Origin: Pseudomonas sp. B21-028 | GTDB taxonomy: Bacteria; Pseudomonadota; Gammaproteobacteria; Pseudomonadales; Pseudomonadaceae | DNA length: 64,000 bases | Reading direction: 5' to 3' | Assembly (NCBI RefSeq): GCF_024749045.1 | Contig: NZ_CP087184.1 | Location: 3,224,001 to 3,288,000 of the forward strand | Part shown: positions 26,761 to 34,796 of the stretch, piece by piece | How the letters are laid out: each line of letters opens with the position of its first letter | Position numbering within the stretch: position 1 is the stretch's first letter | Notes under the pieces: model-generated | Told to the model about the DNA's origin: nothing | The model's input: only the letters and a program-made list of their open reading frames with translations | Databases searched by the model: none | Translations under genes and position numbers: made by a program

Positions 26761-27420
26761 ATGCCTGAAATCACCCCACAGGCCGTCAGGCGCGGTCGTC
26801 CGCCGTTGCGCAGTCGCGAAGAGCAGATGAGTCTGTTGCTCGATGCGGCGGCGCAGATACTCGGCAGCGGCAACTTCGCCAACGTCACCATGGACACCAT
26901 CGCCCGCGCCGCTGGTATCTCGAAGAAAACCCTGTACCAACTGGTGGCGAGCAAGGAAGCGCTGCTGTCGCAATTGGTGGCCCGGGACCTGTCGACCCTC
27001 GAACTGTTGTTGGAAAGCGGTATCGACTGCGCCGAGGACCTGCTCAGCGAACTGCGCATGTACCTGACCCTGTGGGCGCGCCTGACCCTGTCGCCGTTGG
27101 CGCTGGGGCTGTACTTGATGGCCGTGCAAGGGCGCGAGACTGCACCCGACATCGCCAGGATCTGGTACCAGGAAGGTGCCGGACGATGCCTGGGCCTGTT
27201 GCGCAGCTGGTTGGACAAGGCTGCGGGCAAGGGGCTTCTGGTTCAGGAGGATGTCGAGCCGGCGGTCGAACTGATCGATGCGTTGTTGATCTCGCAACCG
27301 CTCAAGCTGTTCACCCTTGGCGTCCAGCAGAGCTGGTCCGACGAACAGATCGGCCAACGGGTCGACGTGGCCCTCGAGATGTTTGGGCGTTGTTTCATCC
27401 AGCGTGGGCCAGCCCAATAA
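26761..27420 (+). CDS. TetR/AcrR family regulator
   Basis: The 219-residue product has a TetR DNA-binding domain (LLDAAAQILGSGNFANVTMDTIARAAGISKKTLYQLVASKEAL, about 20-62), preceded by the basic arm RRGRPPLRSR. The C-terminal ligand domain is helical. The start at 26761 is chosen because AGGA at 26749-26752 is eight bases away; an ATG nine bases earlier overlaps it. The likely target is the calB-esterase pair upstream or the cluster in general. No operator could be identified. Confidence 0.87.
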   Translation: MPEITPQAVRRGRPPLRSREEQMSLLLDAAAQILGSGNFANVTMDTIARAAGISKKTLYQLVASKEALLSQLVARDLSTLELLLESGIDCAEDLLSELRMYLTLWARLTLSPLALGLYLMAVQGRETAPDIARIWYQEGAGRCLGLLRSWLDKAAGKGLLVQEDVEPAVELIDALLISQPLKLFTLGVQQSWSDEQIGQRVDVALEMFGRCFIQRGPAQ

Positions 27421-27437
27421 CCTGTGGCGATAAAGCC

Positions 27438-27567
27438 GTGGCGAGGGGATTTATCCCCGCTAGGCTGCGCAGCGGCCCCAAGAACAGACAACTCGGTGTG
27501 TCATGCTAATTGAGTCGTCAGTTTTGGGGCTGCTGCGCAGCCCAGCGGGGATAAATCCCCTCGCCAC
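27438..27567. repeat. REPIN with extended spacer
   Basis: This is the fourth copy of the GTGGCGAGGGGATTTATCC doublet, carrying the CTCGGTGTGTCATGCTAA spacer shared with the copy at 26586. It lies between the convergent tetR and sigma-54 regulator genes. Confidence 0.9.
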
Positions 27568-27597
27568 AGTTGATTTCAGTGGTGCCTTGAGCTTGCG

Positions 27598-29421
27598 CTA
27601 TTCACCGCCCGAACGTCGTGACAGCCGATAAGACAATTGAGCACGGGTCAGCCCAAGCCGGCGTGCGGCCTCGGAGACATTGCCTTTCACCTCGGCCAGG
27701 CAATGGTCGATCATCGTTTCTTCAATCTCCTGCAGCGACAGCCGACTCAAGTCCTTGCCACCGAACAGAGCCTGGATCGCGTCATTACCGGCCTGGGCCG
27801 GCGCGACGGGCGCAGGGGTGGACGGGTCATTCGGGGCGGCCGCCAGTTGACCGCGGGTGCCAATGGAAAACATCGGCTGGGCCAGGCGTTCGCCACTGGT
27901 GAACAGGTGGGCCAAGTCGATGGCACCGCCATCCGGCGCGCTGATCACGCCGCGCTCCACCAGGTTCTGCAGTTCGCGGATGTTGCCCGGAAAGTCATAG
28001 GCGAGCAGGGTGTCGGCCGTGCGCGGGGTGAAGCCGCTGATCTGCCGGCCATGATGGCGGGTGAAGCGGTGCAGGAAGTGGGTCATCAGCAGCGGGATGT
28101 CTTCCTTGCGCTCGCGCAGGGGCGGCAGGTGGATCGGGAAGACATTCAAGCGAAAGAACAGGTCTTCGCGAAACTCGCCGCGTTGGGCAGCGGCACGCAG
28201 GTCGACGTTGGTCGCGGCGACTACCCGCACATCGACCTTCAAGGTACGACTGCCGCCCACTCGCTCGATCTCACCTTCCTGCAAGGCCCGTAGCAGCTTG
28301 CCCTGGGCGACCAGGCTGAGGGTGGCAATTTCGTCGAGGAACAGGGTGCCGCCATCGGCGCGCTCGAAACGCCCGGCGCGGGATTGAGTGGCCCCGGTGA
28401 AGGCCCCGCGCTCAACGCCAAACAGCTCCGACTCCATCAAGTTCTCTGGAATGGCGGCGCAGTTGATCGCGACAAAAGGCGCATCGTGCCGCGGGCTGAT
28501 GCGGTGCAACATGCGTGCGAACATTTCTTTGCCGACGCCGGATTCACCGGTGAACAGCACCGTCGCCTGCGTCGGGGCGACTCGGCGAAGCATGTGGCAG
28601 GCAGCGTTGAAGGCCGAGGAAATACCGACCATGTCGCCGTCCTGGGTCGGTTGCGGATCGGCTTGCGGATTGGACGGCAATGCACCCTTGCCGCCAGGGC
28701 TGGGAGGTACCGTGCTACGCCCGCCGCTGCTGACGAAAGGTTCGGCCTTCAGGGCGGCCAGGTCCTCTTCCGCGTCGTCCCACTCTTCCGCGGGTTTACC
28801 GATCAGCCGGCAGATGCTGGAACCGGTGGAGCGGCATTCGACCTCACGGTAGAGGATCAATCGACCGACCATCGCCGAGGTGTATCCGGTGGCATAACCG
28901 GTCTGCATCCAGCACGCCGGCTCTGTGCCGATGCCGAAATGGGCGATGTGCTCGTCATCCTCGCTGGAGTGGTGCCAGAGGAATTCGCCGTAATAGGTGC
29001 CCAGGTTCATATCGAATTCGAAATGCACCGGCTCGACTTTAACCGCGCCTTCGATGGCGTGGATAATCGGGCCGGCGGCGAACAACGCCAGGACGTCGGC
29101 CTCGGGGAAGCGTTCCTTGATCAGTGCCGCATCCCGCGCACCGCAGTGGTAGCCGGTGCGCAGCAGGATGCCACGGGCACGGGCCAGACCCATGCTTTCA
29201 ATCATCTCCCGACGAAGCGCGCCGACGCCGCTGCTGTGCATCAACAGCATGCGTGCGCCGTTGAGCCAGATGCGCCCGTCGCCCGGGCTGAACATCAGGC
29301 ATTCGGTCAGATCCTGCAGGGTAGGGGCTGCGCCGGGAGGCAGCTGCTCGCTGGCGCCGCGCACGTGTTTCTTTCGGACTCCGCCGGAGAGTTCGGCCAG
29401 GGAGATCAGCTTGTCTGCCAT
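27598..29421 (-). CDS. Sigma-54 activator with phenol-sensing XylR_N/V4R input domain
   Basis: The 607-residue protein is organised as XylR_N plus V4R sensor (about 35-210), linker, AAA+ domain (about 262-500) and Fis-type helix-turn-helix (about 570-603). In the sensor, residues matching DmpR/MopR phenol and zinc ligands are intact: His121 (AGPIIH), Trp149 (FLWHHS), and Cys170, Glu193, Cys196 and Cys204. The AAA+ domain has Walker A GESGVGKE (292-299), the sigma-54 contact loop GAFTGA (339-344) and Walker B GGTLFLDE. It should bind an aromatic effector and activate the -24/-12 promoter at 29584 in front of calA. Confidence 0.9.
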   Translation of the reverse strand: MADKLISLAELSGGVRKKHVRGASEQLPPGAAPTLQDLTECLMFSPGDGRIWLNGARMLLMHSSGVGALRREMIESMGLARARGILLRTGYHCGARDAALIKERFPEADVLALFAAGPIIHAIEGAVKVEPVHFEFDMNLGTYYGEFLWHHSSEDDEHIAHFGIGTEPACWMQTGYATGYTSAMVGRLILYREVECRSTGSSICRLIGKPAEEWDDAEEDLAALKAEPFVSSGGRSTVPPSPGGKGALPSNPQADPQPTQDGDMVGISSAFNAACHMLRRVAPTQATVLFTGESGVGKEMFARMLHRISPRHDAPFVAINCAAIPENLMESELFGVERGAFTGATQSRAGRFERADGGTLFLDEIATLSLVAQGKLLRALQEGEIERVGGSRTLKVDVRVVAATNVDLRAAAQRGEFREDLFFRLNVFPIHLPPLRERKEDIPLLMTHFLHRFTRHHGRQISGFTPRTADTLLAYDFPGNIRELQNLVERGVISAPDGGAIDLAHLFTSGERLAQPMFSIGTRGQLAAAPNDPSTPAPVAPAQAGNDAIQALFGGKDLSRLSLQEIEETMIDHCLAEVKGNVSEAARRLGLTRAQLSYRLSRRSGGE

Positions 29422-29460
29422 CGGAAATCCTTAATATGAGTAATCATAATCCGCATAGTG

Positions 29461-29476
29461 CAGCATGAATTTGCTG
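29461..29476. promoter_or_regulatory. Inverted repeat, candidate upstream activator site
   Basis: CAGCA-TGAATT-TGCTG is a perfect 5-6-5 inverted repeat 108-123 bp upstream of the -24 element. That is the distance range used by enhancer-binding proteins. Assignment to the divergent sigma-54 activator is inference. Confidence 0.4.
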
Positions 29477-29583
29477 AAATCATCACTTTTTTCGGTCCCC
29501 GATTTTTCCCGCCTTACCTCGATATCCATCAAGAATGCTTGTATACCGCGAGCTTGAGCGGTCGCCCGATCATTGCCGAGAGA

Positions 29584-29599
29584 TGGCATATCGCTTGCT
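29584..29599 (+). promoter_or_regulatory. Sigma-54 (-24/-12) promoter of calA
   Basis: TGGCATATCGCTTGCT fits the TGGCAYR-N4-TTGCW consensus with correct GG to GC spacing. It lies about 100 bp before the calA start and reads away from the adjacent sigma-54 activator gene. Two copies of the palindrome AACTAGTT (29602-29609 and 29619-29626) follow near the expected start of transcription. Confidence 0.8.
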
Positions 29600-29695
29600 A
29601 CAACTAGTTACCGAGCTTAACTAGTTCGGCAATAACAACATGACTTGGCTGCCGTCCTCGGAAGGGGCAGTACAAGCACGAACCGGGAAATCCGT

Positions 29696-30463
29696 ATGAA
29701 GCTGACCAGCAAAAGGATTGTCGTGACCGGGGTCTCCTCGGGCATCGGCGCCGAGACCGCCCGAACCCTGCGGGCCCACGGAGCGATCGTGATCGGCATG
29801 GATCGCAACGAGCCCAACCTGAGCCTGGATGAATTCGTCCAGGCCGATCTCAGTCATCCCGAAGCCATCGATGCGGCCGTGCGCCGTTTGCCGGAACAGA
29901 TCGACGGCTTGTGCAACATCGCCGGGGTGCCAGGGACTGCCGATCCGCAGCTGGTGGCCCAGGTCAATTATCTCGGTCTTCGCCACCTCTGCGCGGCGGC
30001 GCTGCCACGGATCCGTGCCGGCGGCAGCATCGTCAACGTGGCCTCGATCCTCGGCGCGCAATGGCCGCAGCGTCTGGAGCTGCACAAGGCCCTGGCCCGC
30101 ACGGAAAGTTTCTTTCAGGGCCAAGCCTGGCTGGCCCAGCACCCGGTGCCCCAGGAGAGCTGCTACCAGTATTTCAAAGAAGCCCTGATCGTCTGGAACT
30201 ACGTGCAGGCCCAGCCCTGGTTCCTGCAGACCTCGGTGCGCATGAACAGCGTGGCGCCAGGCCCGGTGTTCACGCCCATCCTGGGGGATTTCGTCAGCAT
30301 GCTCGGTCAGGAGCGCGTCGAGGCCGATGCGCACCGCATGAAGCGTCCGGCCTATGCCGATGAGGTGGCGGCTGCCATCGCCTTCCTGAGTGCGGACGAA
30401 TCCCGCTGGATCAATGGCGTCAACCTGCCGGTCGATGGCGGCCTGGCGTCCACCTATATCTGA
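29696..30463 (+). CDS. calA: Coniferyl alcohol dehydrogenase
   Basis: The 255-residue SDR matches the Pseudomonas coniferyl alcohol dehydrogenase CalA in length and along its sequence. Features are TGVSSGIGAETA, VQADLSHPE, GLCNIAGVPGTADPQLVAQVNYLG, the catalytic YQYFK segment, VRMNSVAPGPVFTPIL, and the end WINGVNLPVDGGLASTYI. It oxidises coniferyl alcohol to coniferyl aldehyde, the substrate of CalB encoded 4 kb away. The ATG at 29696 is used; an in-frame extension to 29645 lies in the leader. A sigma-54 promoter precedes it. Confidence 0.9.
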   Translation: MKLTSKRIVVTGVSSGIGAETARTLRAHGAIVIGMDRNEPNLSLDEFVQADLSHPEAIDAAVRRLPEQIDGLCNIAGVPGTADPQLVAQVNYLGLRHLCAAALPRIRAGGSIVNVASILGAQWPQRLELHKALARTESFFQGQAWLAQHPVPQESCYQYFKEALIVWNYVQAQPWFLQTSVRMNSVAPGPVFTPILGDFVSMLGQERVEADAHRMKRPAYADEVAAAIAFLSADESRWINGVNLPVDGGLASTYI

Positions 30464-30557
30464 ACGAGAAACCACCGCCTGCGCAGTTGCGGGCCGCTCA
30501 TTGCCGTTCGTTTTCCAGACAACACGTTTCCAAACAACAAGAACAATGAGGAACACC

Positions 30558-32204
30558 ATGCACAACACTCGATGCTATCCGGGCTTCAAGCGTTCCACCC
30601 TGGCACTCTCGGTGTGCCTCGCCGGGCTGGCCTCCCAGACCCAGGCCGCACAGATCGATCTGGGCGACAGTGACTGGCGCCTGCGCTGGGACAACACCAT
30701 CAAGTACAGCCAGGCCTGGCGCCTGCAAGGTGCCGACGACCACTTGACCAACGCCTCCACGGCGGGTGGCTTGTACCCTTCGATTCAGGGGCAGGGCGAC
30801 AAGAACTTCAGCCGAGGCCTGGTCTCCAACCGGCTGGACCTGTTCAGTGAAATGGACTTGAGTCGGGAACACTACGGGCTGCGTCTCAGCGGGGCAGCCT
30901 GGTATGACGATATCTATAACAAGGACACCGACGACAGCGCGAACTCGCACTTCCTCAGCGACACCCGCGAACTGCACGGGCGCGACGCCGAACTGCTGGA
31001 TGCCTTCGTGTTTCTGCGCGGAGAGGTCGGTGACGCAAGCCAGGGCACCGTGCGCCTGGGCCGGCATAGCCTGATCTATGGCGAGAGCCTGTTCTACGGC
31101 AGCAACGGCATCGCCGCCGCCCAAGGGCCCACCGACGTGGTCAAGCTGCTCAGCGTACCTGGGACCCAGTTCAAGGAAATCCTGCGCCCGGTCAATCAAG
31201 TGTCCGGCCAATTGCAGATCAACCCGCAGCTGTCCGTCGGGGCCTATTACCAGTTCGAGTGGGAGCGTTCCAACGTACCCGGAGCGGGCAGCTACCTGAG
31301 CGATAACGATGGCATCGGCAAAGGGGCAGGGGATTGGACCGAGGTGTTCGGCAACACCACCGTGCATGCCTCCGACATCGAGGCCAAGAACTCGGGACAG
31401 GGCGGCCTGCAACTGCGCTTCAAGCCCGAAGGCACCGAACTGGAGCTGGGCTTCTATGCCGCCCAGTATCACGACAAGACCCCGAGCGCGCTGTACGCCT
31501 ACCTGGACGGTGCGGCGGCCGCCGCCACTGGACTGCCGATCCTGAGCTCCTATCGCCAGGTCTACGCCGAAGACATCAAGACCGTTGGCGCCAGCTTCTC
31601 CACGGCTTATGGCCCGTTCAACTTCGCCGGCGAGACTTCGGTGCGCTGGAATGCGCCCCTGGTGAGCAACCTGCAAGTGGTGACACCGGGAACCGCGGCG
31701 GACAACAGCGGCGACGCGCTCTACGCCAAGGGCAAGACCGCCCACGTCAACCTGTCGACGATCTACCTGCTGTCGCCCGGCGCGCTGTGGGACGGTGGCT
31801 CGGTGCTTGCCGAACTGGCGTGGAACCGCACCCTCAGCGTGACTGACAACCCGGGGGCATTGGACCCCAACACCACCCGGGATGCCACCGCGCTGCGGGT
31901 ACTGGCCGAACCGGCTTACTTCCAGGTGGCCGACGGTCTCGACCTGAGCGTGCCGGTGGGCTTTGGCGTGGGTCTCGACGGTCGCTCCTCGGCCGTCAGC
32001 AAGGGCGGTTTCGGCAACTCACACGCCGGTGACTGGAGCGTAGGGCTCAAGGCCACTTACTTGCAGCGCTGGGACTTCGGCATCAACTACGTGAACTTCT
32101 TCGGCAAGGCTGCGGCAGGGCTGAACGAGGCGGGCAACTTCAGCTATGCGCAATCGCTGGCCGACCGTGACTTCGTCTCCATGTACGTGAAAACCACATT
32201 CTAA
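30558..32204 (+). CDS. DUF1302 outer membrane beta-barrel protein
   Basis: The 548-residue product has a signal peptide (TLALSVCLAGLASQTQA) and a DUF1302 body. It opens with IDLGDSDWRLRWDNTIKYS and has many alternating amphipathic strands, SRGLVSNRLDLFSEMDLSREHYGLRLSGAAWYD, LGRHSLIYGESLFYGSNGIAAAQGPTDVVKLLSVPGTQFKEILRPVNQVSGQL, and a C-terminal VSMYVKTTF ending in Phe as outer membrane barrels do. The family is uncharacterised but almost always pairs with DUF1329. The ATG at 30558 has GAGGA five bases upstream. It starts 94 bp after calA on the same strand. Confidence 0.88.
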   Translation: MHNTRCYPGFKRSTLALSVCLAGLASQTQAAQIDLGDSDWRLRWDNTIKYSQAWRLQGADDHLTNASTAGGLYPSIQGQGDKNFSRGLVSNRLDLFSEMDLSREHYGLRLSGAAWYDDIYNKDTDDSANSHFLSDTRELHGRDAELLDAFVFLRGEVGDASQGTVRLGRHSLIYGESLFYGSNGIAAAQGPTDVVKLLSVPGTQFKEILRPVNQVSGQLQINPQLSVGAYYQFEWERSNVPGAGSYLSDNDGIGKGAGDWTEVFGNTTVHASDIEAKNSGQGGLQLRFKPEGTELELGFYAAQYHDKTPSALYAYLDGAAAAATGLPILSSYRQVYAEDIKTVGASFSTAYGPFNFAGETSVRWNAPLVSNLQVVTPGTAADNSGDALYAKGKTAHVNLSTIYLLSPGALWDGGSVLAELAWNRTLSVTDNPGALDPNTTRDATALRVLAEPAYFQVADGLDLSVPVGFGVGLDGRSSAVSKGGFGNSHAGDWSVGLKATYLQRWDFGINYVNFFGKAAAGLNEAGNFSYAQSLADRDFVSMYVKTTF

Positions 32205-32222
32205 TAAGAGGTTTCATCCCCT

Positions 32223-33584
32223 ATGCAAAGCCAATTTTCCTTGCGTATGTCGGCCCTGGCCATTGCCTTGCTGAGTGCCGGCGTGGTGCAGGCGGCGGTT
32301 TCCCCTGATCAGGCCGCCCGGCTCAATACCGACCTCACCCCCATGGGCGCCGAGCGCGCGGGCAACAAGGACGGCAGCATTCCGGCGTGGACCGGGGGCT
32401 ATACGACAGTGCCGGCGGGCTATAAGAACGGCGACAAGCGTGCCGATCCATTTGCCGCCGACAAGCCGCTGTACTCGGTCAGCGCAGCCAACATGGCGCA
32501 ATACGCCGATCAGTTGTCCGACGGCGCCAAAGCCTTGCTGCAGAAATACCCGGGTTATCGTCTGGACGTCTATCCGACTCACCGCAGCGCCGCCGCGCCG
32601 CAGTGGGTGTATGACAACACCTTGAAGAACGCGACCCGCGCCACCCTCGAAGTGGACTCGGAAAAAGTCAGCGGTGCCTATGGCGGCATTCCGTTCCCGT
32701 TGCCACAGAACGGGACCGAGGTGCTGTGGAACTACCGCCTGTCCTGGCAGGGGGGCGACACCTTCTATTCGCCTTTCGATACCTGGCTGATGACCGCTGG
32801 CGGCAAGAAGATCCAGGCCACCCGGGCGCGTTTCTGGTACCAGAGCCCTTACTACTTCAAGGAAGGCAGTCTCGAAACCTTCGCGGGCAAGTTCCTGATC
32901 GGCAAACTGGCCACGGAGCTGCCATCGTCCAAGGCCGGCGAGGGCCTGATGACCCACTGGGACATGGACCCTGGCAAGCGCGCCGCCTGGCAGTACCTGG
33001 TCGGTCAGCGTCGGGTACGGCGAGCACCGAACATTGCCTATGACACGCCGGACTTCGTCACCTCGGGCGTGGGTTTCTTCGATGAGGCCTTCATGATTTT
33101 CGGTCCGACCGACCGTCACGACCTCAAGCTGGTGGGCAAGAAAGAGTTGCTGGTGCCCTACAACAACAACCGCGCGGCCGCGGCGAAGAGCGACGACCTG
33201 GTCAAGCCGAACTTCCTCAACCCGGATCTGGTGCGCTGGGAGAAACACCGGGTCTGGGTGGTGAATGCCACGCTCAAGGAAGGTAAGCGTCATGTGGTGC
33301 CAAAACGCACCTATTACGTCGACGAGGACTCCTGGCAGGTGCTGCTGGTGGACGGTTACGACGCCCAGGGCAAATTGGGTCGCACCAACTACTCGCTGAC
33401 CCTGCTGGCCCCGGAAATGCCGGCGCTCACCGCGCAGATGTCGTGGGGCAGCTACAACCTGGAGACCGGCGCCTACTTCCTGAACTCCTCGGCCAACGAC
33501 CTGGATGTCCAGTACCAGAGCTATCCGCGTCCGTCATCTTCGTTCTTCACCCCCGACGCCATGGCTAACGACAGTTCGCGTTGA
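32223..33584 (+). CDS. DUF1329 periplasmic protein (LolA/LolB-like fold)
   Basis: The 453-residue protein has a signal peptide ending in AGVVQAAV (about 25) and the DUF1329 signature: LNTDLTPMGAERAGNKDGSIPAWTGG, LDVYPTHRSAAAPQWVYDNTLKNA, a beta-rich body with WQYLVGQRRVRRAPNIAYDTPDF, and WEKHRVWVVNATLKEGKRHVVPKRTYYVDEDSWQVLLVDGYDAQG. The family has been grouped with the LolA/LolB lipoprotein-carrier fold, which suggests carriage of a hydrophobic ligand across the periplasm. It lies 18 bp after the DUF1302 gene, its usual partner. Confidence 0.88.
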   Translation: MQSQFSLRMSALAIALLSAGVVQAAVSPDQAARLNTDLTPMGAERAGNKDGSIPAWTGGYTTVPAGYKNGDKRADPFAADKPLYSVSAANMAQYADQLSDGAKALLQKYPGYRLDVYPTHRSAAAPQWVYDNTLKNATRATLEVDSEKVSGAYGGIPFPLPQNGTEVLWNYRLSWQGGDTFYSPFDTWLMTAGGKKIQATRARFWYQSPYYFKEGSLETFAGKFLIGKLATELPSSKAGEGLMTHWDMDPGKRAAWQYLVGQRRVRRAPNIAYDTPDFVTSGVGFFDEAFMIFGPTDRHDLKLVGKKELLVPYNNNRAAAAKSDDLVKPNFLNPDLVRWEKHRVWVVNATLKEGKRHVVPKRTYYVDEDSWQVLLVDGYDAQGKLGRTNYSLTLLAPEMPALTAQMSWGSYNLETGAYFLNSSANDLDVQYQSYPRPSSSFFTPDAMANDSSR

Positions 33585-33595
33585 GCCGTTGCCCT

Positions 33596-33624
33596 ACGCG
33601 CCGGAGCCCCTGGCATCGGCGCGT
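33596..33624 (+). other. Intercistronic RNA hairpin
   Basis: ACGCGCCG (33596-33603) and CGGCGCGT (33617-33624) form a perfect 8 bp stem, 11 bp after the DUF1329 stop and 38 bp before the next start. There is no U-run. It may protect or process the mRNA, lowering downstream expression relative to the first genes. Confidence 0.5.
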
Positions 33625-33662
33625 TGCGTTTGGATAACTCTTGAGTGGTGGTTGGAGCGGAT

Positions 33663-34742
33663 ATGATCGGTAACTTTTCACTCGGGCGGGCGTTGTCGGT
33701 GATCCTGACGCTGACGGTCTTGCTGATGTCGGGCTGGACGACGGCCAGCCCAAGAATTGCCTCGCTCGATCAGGCGGCCATGCAGAGCGCCAAGGCTACG
33801 CATGCCGCGTTGCTGGCGGTGACTCGCGCAGGCGAACGGCTGGTGGCGGTCGGCGAGCGCGGCATCGTCCTGCTCTCCGATGACTCCGGCAAAAGCTGGC
33901 GCCAGGCACGGGTGCCGGTCAGTGTCAGCCTGACGGCGGTGCAATTCGTCGATGACGAGCAGGGCTGGGCCGTCGGTCATATGGGCGTGGTGCTGCACAG
34001 CACCGACGGCGGCGAAACCTGGGTCAAGCAACTCGATGGCGTCGCGGCGGCGCAGTTGGCGCTGGCTGCCGCGCAACAGGGCGGCGACGCCAAGCCTGTG
34101 GAAGACGCCGAGCGATTGGTCGCGGATGGGCCGGACAAGCCGTTTCTCGATCTGTACTTCAGCGACCGTCGCAACGGCTATGTGGTCGGCGCCTATGGCC
34201 TGATCCTGCATACCGTCGACGGTGGCGGGACCTGGAAACCGTGGATGCAGCAGGTGGACAACCCCGACGGGCTCAACCTGTACGGCATTCGTGCGGCGGG
34301 GGGAGAACTGTTCATCGTCGGCGAGCGGGGTCTGTTATTGCGCTCCAAAGACAACGGCAGCAGCTTCCAGGCGCTCGAATCACCCTATGACGGCAGCTTC
34401 TTCGGTCTGCAAGGCAGTGCCAGCGGCGAACTGATCGCCTTCGGCCTGCGCGGCAATGCCTTCTGGTCGGGTGACCAGGGGGCTAGTTGGCGGCGTATCG
34501 AAACCGGCCTGGAAGTGGCCTTGTCCGCCGGCACTCAACTCAAGGATGGGGCGCTGGTCCTGGCCAGCCAAGCCGGAGACCTGTTGCTCAGTTCCGGTCG
34601 CGGAAGCCGCTTGCGGCATCTTTCCGGCCCGGCCGGCACCTCCATCGCCGGTCTGGTGGCCGCCCCGGATGGCAGCTTGATCTGCGTCGGCCTGGGCGGG
34701 CTGACCCGCCTCGATCAAGCCCTTGTCTCGGCGCAACGCTGA
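33663..34742 (+). CDS. YCF48-like beta-propeller protein
   Basis: The 359-residue secreted protein has an N-terminal hydrophobic signal (LSVILTLTVLLMSGWTTASP) and repeated blades of the YCF48/BNR type: GERGIVLLSDDSGKSWRQARVP, VGHMGVVLHSTDGGETWVKQ, VGAYGLILHTVDGGGTWKPW, and VGERGLLLRSKDNGSSFQAL. In plants and cyanobacteria YCF48 assists photosystem II assembly; in proteobacteria such proteins are found beside RND/MMPL transporters with unknown job. GGAG lies five bases before the ATG at 33663. It probably sits in the periplasm as part of the same system as its neighbours. Confidence 0.88.
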   Translation: MIGNFSLGRALSVILTLTVLLMSGWTTASPRIASLDQAAMQSAKATHAALLAVTRAGERLVAVGERGIVLLSDDSGKSWRQARVPVSVSLTAVQFVDDEQGWAVGHMGVVLHSTDGGETWVKQLDGVAAAQLALAAAQQGGDAKPVEDAERLVADGPDKPFLDLYFSDRRNGYVVGAYGLILHTVDGGGTWKPWMQQVDNPDGLNLYGIRAAGGELFIVGERGLLLRSKDNGSSFQALESPYDGSFFGLQGSASGELIAFGLRGNAFWSGDQGASWRRIETGLEVALSAGTQLKDGALVLASQAGDLLLSSGRGSRLRHLSGPAGTSIAGLVAAPDGSLICVGLGGLTRLDQALVSAQR

Positions 34743-34796
34743 ACCCTTTGCCAGAGCGCTATTGCACAGCCCATGCGGCCGTATTTGGAGTCCGAT

